A DNA stretch of 46,063 bases. It comes from Burkholderia sp. IMCC1007 (GTDB lineage Bacteria; Pseudomonadota; Gammaproteobacteria; Burkholderiales; Burkholderiaceae). The DNA lies in contig NZ_JAPVQY010000017.1 in assembly GCF_027257875.1 (NCBI RefSeq), forward strand, positions 75,481 through 121,543, in the 5' to 3' direction. The notes under the pieces were generated by a model. The model worked only from the letters and a program-made list of their open reading frames with translations. It did not search any database and had not been told where the DNA came from. Every line of letters starts with the position of its first letter. Positions within the stretch are counted from its first letter, which is position 1. Position numbers and translations under genes: made by a program. This document shows, one piece after another, positions 42,901-46,063 of this stretch.

Positions 42901-42958
42901 GATGGCGCGTCGAGCGGGTTGCTCGTCGGACCACGAACCACACATATCCATACCGCAT

Positions 42959-45724
42959 TCACTTCCGCGCGTGTCCCGCCACCAGCACCGCAACCGGCAG
43001 CGCCGCAAGACATCGATCGAGCCGTATCATCCCGTACGCCGCATCGATTTCTCGCCCGTCGTCCAACCAGTCGCTCCACCGCGCGCCAGCCCCCTTCGGC
43101 ACCACGACCGCGGTATCCCCCCATTCATCAGGCTTTACACGCGGCACCTCAGGCACGTCGCCAAGCAGCCGGCACGCGAGCCGCGTCGTCACGACCACGA
43201 TCGTCGCGTTGTCATCGCACCGCGCGAACGCCACCGCGTGCCGCCCGAGCCTCCCGCGCACGCGCAGCGGCACATACGCACCCTCCGCAAACGTCGTCGG
43301 CCAGCGCGCCCGCAGCGCGAGCATCCGCTCGACGAGCGCACGCTTCACGCGCGCATCGACCCAATCCCGCAGATACGCGGAAACGGGCTCGTCGACGCGT
43401 TCGGCCGCCAGTCGTGCGAACGGCACGTCGCGCCGGTTGTCCGGATCGACGAGCGAGTGATCCCATAACTCGGTACCTTGGTACAGGTCGGGTACGCCTG
43501 GCGACGCCATCCGCAACGCCGCCTGCGCAAGACTGTTGACGACCCCGGCTGGCGCGATGCGCGCGACGAACGCATGCAGCCGGTGCACGAAATCCCCCGC
43601 GCCGTGCGGATGCAGGATCGCGCGCACGAACCGTTCGCAAGCACGCTCGTAGTCCGCGTCGGGCGCGAGCCAGTCGGTATGCCGTTTCGCTTCGCGCAGC
43701 GCCTTCGTCTGCCAGCCCACCACGCGCTCCGCGAGCGCCGCGAGGCCGGCCGCATCGTCCGGCGCGAGCTCGGGCGGCCAGCAGCCGACGAGCGTCTGGT
43801 ACAGCATTGCTTCCGCCGCGGGCCCCGGCGTCCATGCGAGATCGCGATGCGCGCGGCCACGGTGCGGCTGGTTCAGCGCGGACCAGTCGAGCGATACCGA
43901 TCGCCAGGCATCCGGCACCTCGCTCAGCACCGCGAGCCGCGCGCGCGCATCTTCGCCGCGCTTGTGATCGTGTGTCGCCGTGGCGACGAGCGTATGCGGG
44001 ACGGTGCGCGCGCGCCGCCGGTTGCGTGCATGGAACGCGCCGCGCGACAGGCTGAAGTCGCCCGCATCGGCGCCGACCTCGTTGCGCGACAGCAATCGCC
44101 CGTAGCGGTAGTTGGCGGTGTCCTCGACGCCTTTCGCCGCGAGCGGCGCGGTGAGCTGCGCGAACGCGACGCGCGCGGCCTGCAGCGCGGCGGCATCCGC
44201 CCGTGGCGCGCGTATGCCCGGCAGCCCGAGCCACCCGGCGACGCGATCGAGCGCGTAGCGATCGGACGGATCGATCGCGGCGCACGCAGCGTCGTACGCT
44301 TGCGCGAGCACGTGACGATCGGCGGCACTCGGCTCGTCGCCGGGCGTTGGGTACATCCGGTACACGGCCAGATGCACGGCAAGCTCGGCGAGCACGCGCT
44401 GAAGCGCGATCCGGCTGACGTCGCGGGTCGCGGGGGCCGCGCGCGCGATGCGGTGGAAGGCGCGCGCGACGCGCTCGTGCTCGCCGGCGAGCTGCCGTTT
44501 CAGCACGCGCCGCTTGCCGGCGACGCCTTCCTGCGCGAACGACCATGCGGAGCCGGACACGGCCGCCCAGTGCGCGGCGAGCGGCTCGGCGCCGGCCGGA
44601 TCGTGCAGCAGCGCGGCGACGTCGTTCATGAAGTCGTAGCCGGTCGTGCCGGCGACGTGCCAGTCTTCGCGCAGCGTCTCGCCGGGCGCAAGGATTTTCT
44701 CGACGACGACGTAGGGCCGCGCGTCGCGCTGCGCGGCCAGGCGCGCATGCAGGCGCCGGCAGTACGCGCGCGGATCGGCGAGGCCGTCGACGTGATCGAC
44801 GCGCAATCCGTCGATCCGTCCTTGCGCATGAAGCCGCAGCGGCAGTGCATGCACCGCGTCGAACACGGCTTCGTCCTCGACCCGCACGCCCGCGAGCGTC
44901 GCGATATCGAAGAAGCGCCGCCAGTTCAGCTCGTCGGCGGCGGTGCGCCACCACGCGAGCCGATAGCACTGGCGCTCCAGCAGCCGATGCAGGCAAGCGC
45001 GCGAGCGGGCGCGGCGCGGATCGGCGCCGCGCAATACGGCGTCGAGCGCATGCGGGCCCTGGGCGGCGGCGTAGTCGCGCAACGCCGCGTGCGCGGCCGC
45101 GACGCGCGTGCTGCCGCGCACCGCCGCGGCATCGAAACGCTCGGCGAGCGCGTTGAGATCCGCGCGGTTCGCGATGCGCAGGATGTCCGCGTAGGTGGCG
45201 GCGGCAACCGGCAGCTTTCTGCCCGGGCACGCAATGAAGAAGCGCCCGGCCGACAGGTCGGCGCCGAGCGTGATGTCGCCGGCCGCCAGCGCGTCGCCGT
45301 ACGGCGCGCCGAGGCAGGGCAGCAGCACCTTGCCGTCGAGGGCGCGGTCGGGCGGATGCCAGTCGATGTCGAAATAGTGCGCGTACGGGCTCGCCGGCCC
45401 CCATTCGAGCACGTCGTTCCACCAGCCGTTCGATACGCCGCCCACGCCCATGTGGTTCGGCACGATGTCGACGATCACGCCGAGGCCGCGTGCGCGCAGC
45501 GCGTCGACGAGCCGCTCGAAGCCGGCTTCGCCGCCGAGTTCCGCGCTGATTGCGTGGTGGTCGACGGTGTCGTAGCCGTGCATCGAGCCAGGCTCGGCCG
45601 TCGTGATCGGCGACAGGTACAGGTGGCTCACGCCGAGCCGCGCGAAATAGTCCACGTGGGCGGCCGCGTCGTCGAACGTGAACCCGGCGTGCAGTTGCAG
45701 GCGCAACGTTGCGCGCGGCGTCAT
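42959..45724 (-). CDS. treY: Maltooligosyl trehalose synthase
   Basis: The 921-residue cytoplasmic GH13 enzyme turns the reducing end of a maltodextrin into a trehalose linkage. Family regions are visible: DIVPNHMG (86-93), GLRVDHVDGLADP with the nucleophile Asp310, VVVEKIL with Glu342, and THDHKRGED with the transition-state Asp. TIGR-type N-terminus ATLRLQLHAGFTFDDAAAHVDYFARLGVSHLYLSP matches TreY. The ATG at 45724 overlaps the stop of the upstream malQ-like gene (ATGA). A longer open frame exists into malQ but is the wrong frame for that gene. Its partner treZ would be expected upstream of malQ, outside the window. Confidence 0.95.
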   Translation of the reverse strand: MTPRATLRLQLHAGFTFDDAAAHVDYFARLGVSHLYLSPITTAEPGSMHGYDTVDHHAISAELGGEAGFERLVDALRARGLGVIVDIVPNHMGVGGVSNGWWNDVLEWGPASPYAHYFDIDWHPPDRALDGKVLLPCLGAPYGDALAAGDITLGADLSAGRFFIACPGRKLPVAAATYADILRIANRADLNALAERFDAAAVRGSTRVAAAHAALRDYAAAQGPHALDAVLRGADPRRARSRACLHRLLERQCYRLAWWRTAADELNWRRFFDIATLAGVRVEDEAVFDAVHALPLRLHAQGRIDGLRVDHVDGLADPRAYCRRLHARLAAQRDARPYVVVEKILAPGETLREDWHVAGTTGYDFMNDVAALLHDPAGAEPLAAHWAAVSGSAWSFAQEGVAGKRRVLKRQLAGEHERVARAFHRIARAAPATRDVSRIALQRVLAELAVHLAVYRMYPTPGDEPSAADRHVLAQAYDAACAAIDPSDRYALDRVAGWLGLPGIRAPRADAAALQAARVAFAQLTAPLAAKGVEDTANYRYGRLLSRNEVGADAGDFSLSRGAFHARNRRRARTVPHTLVATATHDHKRGEDARARLAVLSEVPDAWRSVSLDWSALNQPHRGRAHRDLAWTPGPAAEAMLYQTLVGCWPPELAPDDAAGLAALAERVVGWQTKALREAKRHTDWLAPDADYERACERFVRAILHPHGAGDFVHRLHAFVARIAPAGVVNSLAQAALRMASPGVPDLYQGTELWDHSLVDPDNRRDVPFARLAAERVDEPVSAYLRDWVDARVKRALVERMLALRARWPTTFAEGAYVPLRVRGRLGRHAVAFARCDDNATIVVVTTRLACRLLGDVPEVPRVKPDEWGDTAVVVPKGAGARWSDWLDDGREIDAAYGMIRLDRCLAALPVAVLVAGHARK

Positions 45725-46063
45725 GCGTCGTCCTCCGGTGCATGGCGGGCGTGCTCGAGCGCCGCGATGCGCGTGCGGACGTCGTCGTCGAACAGCGTGT
45801 CGACCGCGCGCGGCAGCCGGCGCAGCCAGTTCGGGTGGCCGCACGGCGGCCCGGGGAGATTCGGCTGCGCATCCAGCGCGAGCAGATCCTCGAGCGGCAC
45901 GATCGCGAGCGGCGACGGGCTGCGTGCGACGTACGCGAGCACGGGACCGACCGGCGGTGCATCGGCGGGCGGCACGGGGTCGGCGGCCGGCGCGCAGCCG
46001 GCGTCCTGCAACGCGCGCCACAGCGCCGCGCGGTCGCTCGCGCGTTCCGCGTGCGCGGCGGCG
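45721..46063 (-). CDS. malQ: 4-alpha-glucanotransferase, C-terminal end (partial)
   Basis: The last 114 codons of a GH77 amylomaltase enter from the right edge. ERASDRAALWRAL, then VLAYVARSPSPLAIVPLEDLLALDAQPNLPGPPCGHPNWLRRLP, is the typical C-terminus, in which the PNLPG...HPNW sequence is very conserved. The gene is partial because the window ends. Coupling to treY by a 4-base overlap indicates one operon for glycogen or maltodextrin conversion to trehalose. Confidence 0.93.
   Translation of the reverse strand, partial: AAAHAERASDRAALWRALQDAGCAPAADPVPPADAPPVGPVLAYVARSPSPLAIVPLEDLLALDAQPNLPGPPCGHPNWLRRLPRAVDTLFDDDVRTRIAALEHARHAPEDDA

Noticed and set aside
45725..46021. Upstream extension of treY giving a protein of 1020 residues
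   Set aside because: The extension overlaps malQ in another frame, and the ATG at 45724 fits the family N-terminus and the ATGA overlap.

Overview
The window is GC-rich (roughly two thirds G+C by eye), densely coded, and looks like Burkholderia or a close relative. The main reasons are the codon use, a complete Tad/Flp pilus locus, a CobS/CobT-like AAA-VWA pair, a malQ-treY trehalose arrangement and many solute-uptake and regulator genes typical of an accessory Burkholderia replicon. The genus is an inference; there is no rRNA or tRNA here to settle it.

Layout. 1-665: the 3' end of an unidentified gene and a small TPR protein. 727-7189: a tartrate/hydroxy-acid catabolic locus (aldehyde dehydrogenase and tartrate/D-malate dehydrogenase on the minus strand, a LysR regulator, then a divergent ACS-family transporter and a GarR-like reductase). 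7279-11841: a PHB-depolymerase-type esterase, a VWA protein and its AAA+ partner, with three simple-sequence tracts in the flanking DNA. 12178-13605: a DHA2 drug-type exporter. 13941-18023: a four-gene minus-strand membrane glycosylation module (two GT87-type transferases, GtrB-like, GtrA-like). 18024-19056: a 1 kb gene-free region. 19057-31816: a Tad/Flp pilus operon (flp, flp2, cpaA, an extra AAA+ ATPase, cpaB, cpaC, lipoprotein, tadG-like, two tadE-like, tadZ, tadA, tadB, tadC) with no tadD in view. 32279-33535: a serine beta-lactamase/DD-peptidase-like lipoprotein. 33783-42900: a fused double IclR regulator divergent from a polyamine-type ABC transporter, an amidase, a class III aminotransferase and the decayed start of an aldehyde dehydrogenase. 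42959-46063: treY and the 3' end of malQ.

How the parts work together. The tartrate block has uptake, NAD-dependent oxidation, semialdehyde reduction and regulation in one place. The glycosylation module has the parts needed to make a polyprenyl-phosphate sugar, flip it and use it in the periplasm; it is head-to-head with the pilus operon, which raises the untested possibility that a pilus component is the acceptor. The IclR block reads as uptake, amide hydrolysis, transamination and, formerly, aldehyde oxidation; the last step is now a pseudogene.

The best candidates for something under-described are the winged-helix-like AAA+ ATPase inside the pilus operon, the fused double IclR regulator with its GTAAAA-rich intergenic region, the AAA-VWA pair bordered by short tandem repeats, and the possible link between the glycosylation module and the pilus.
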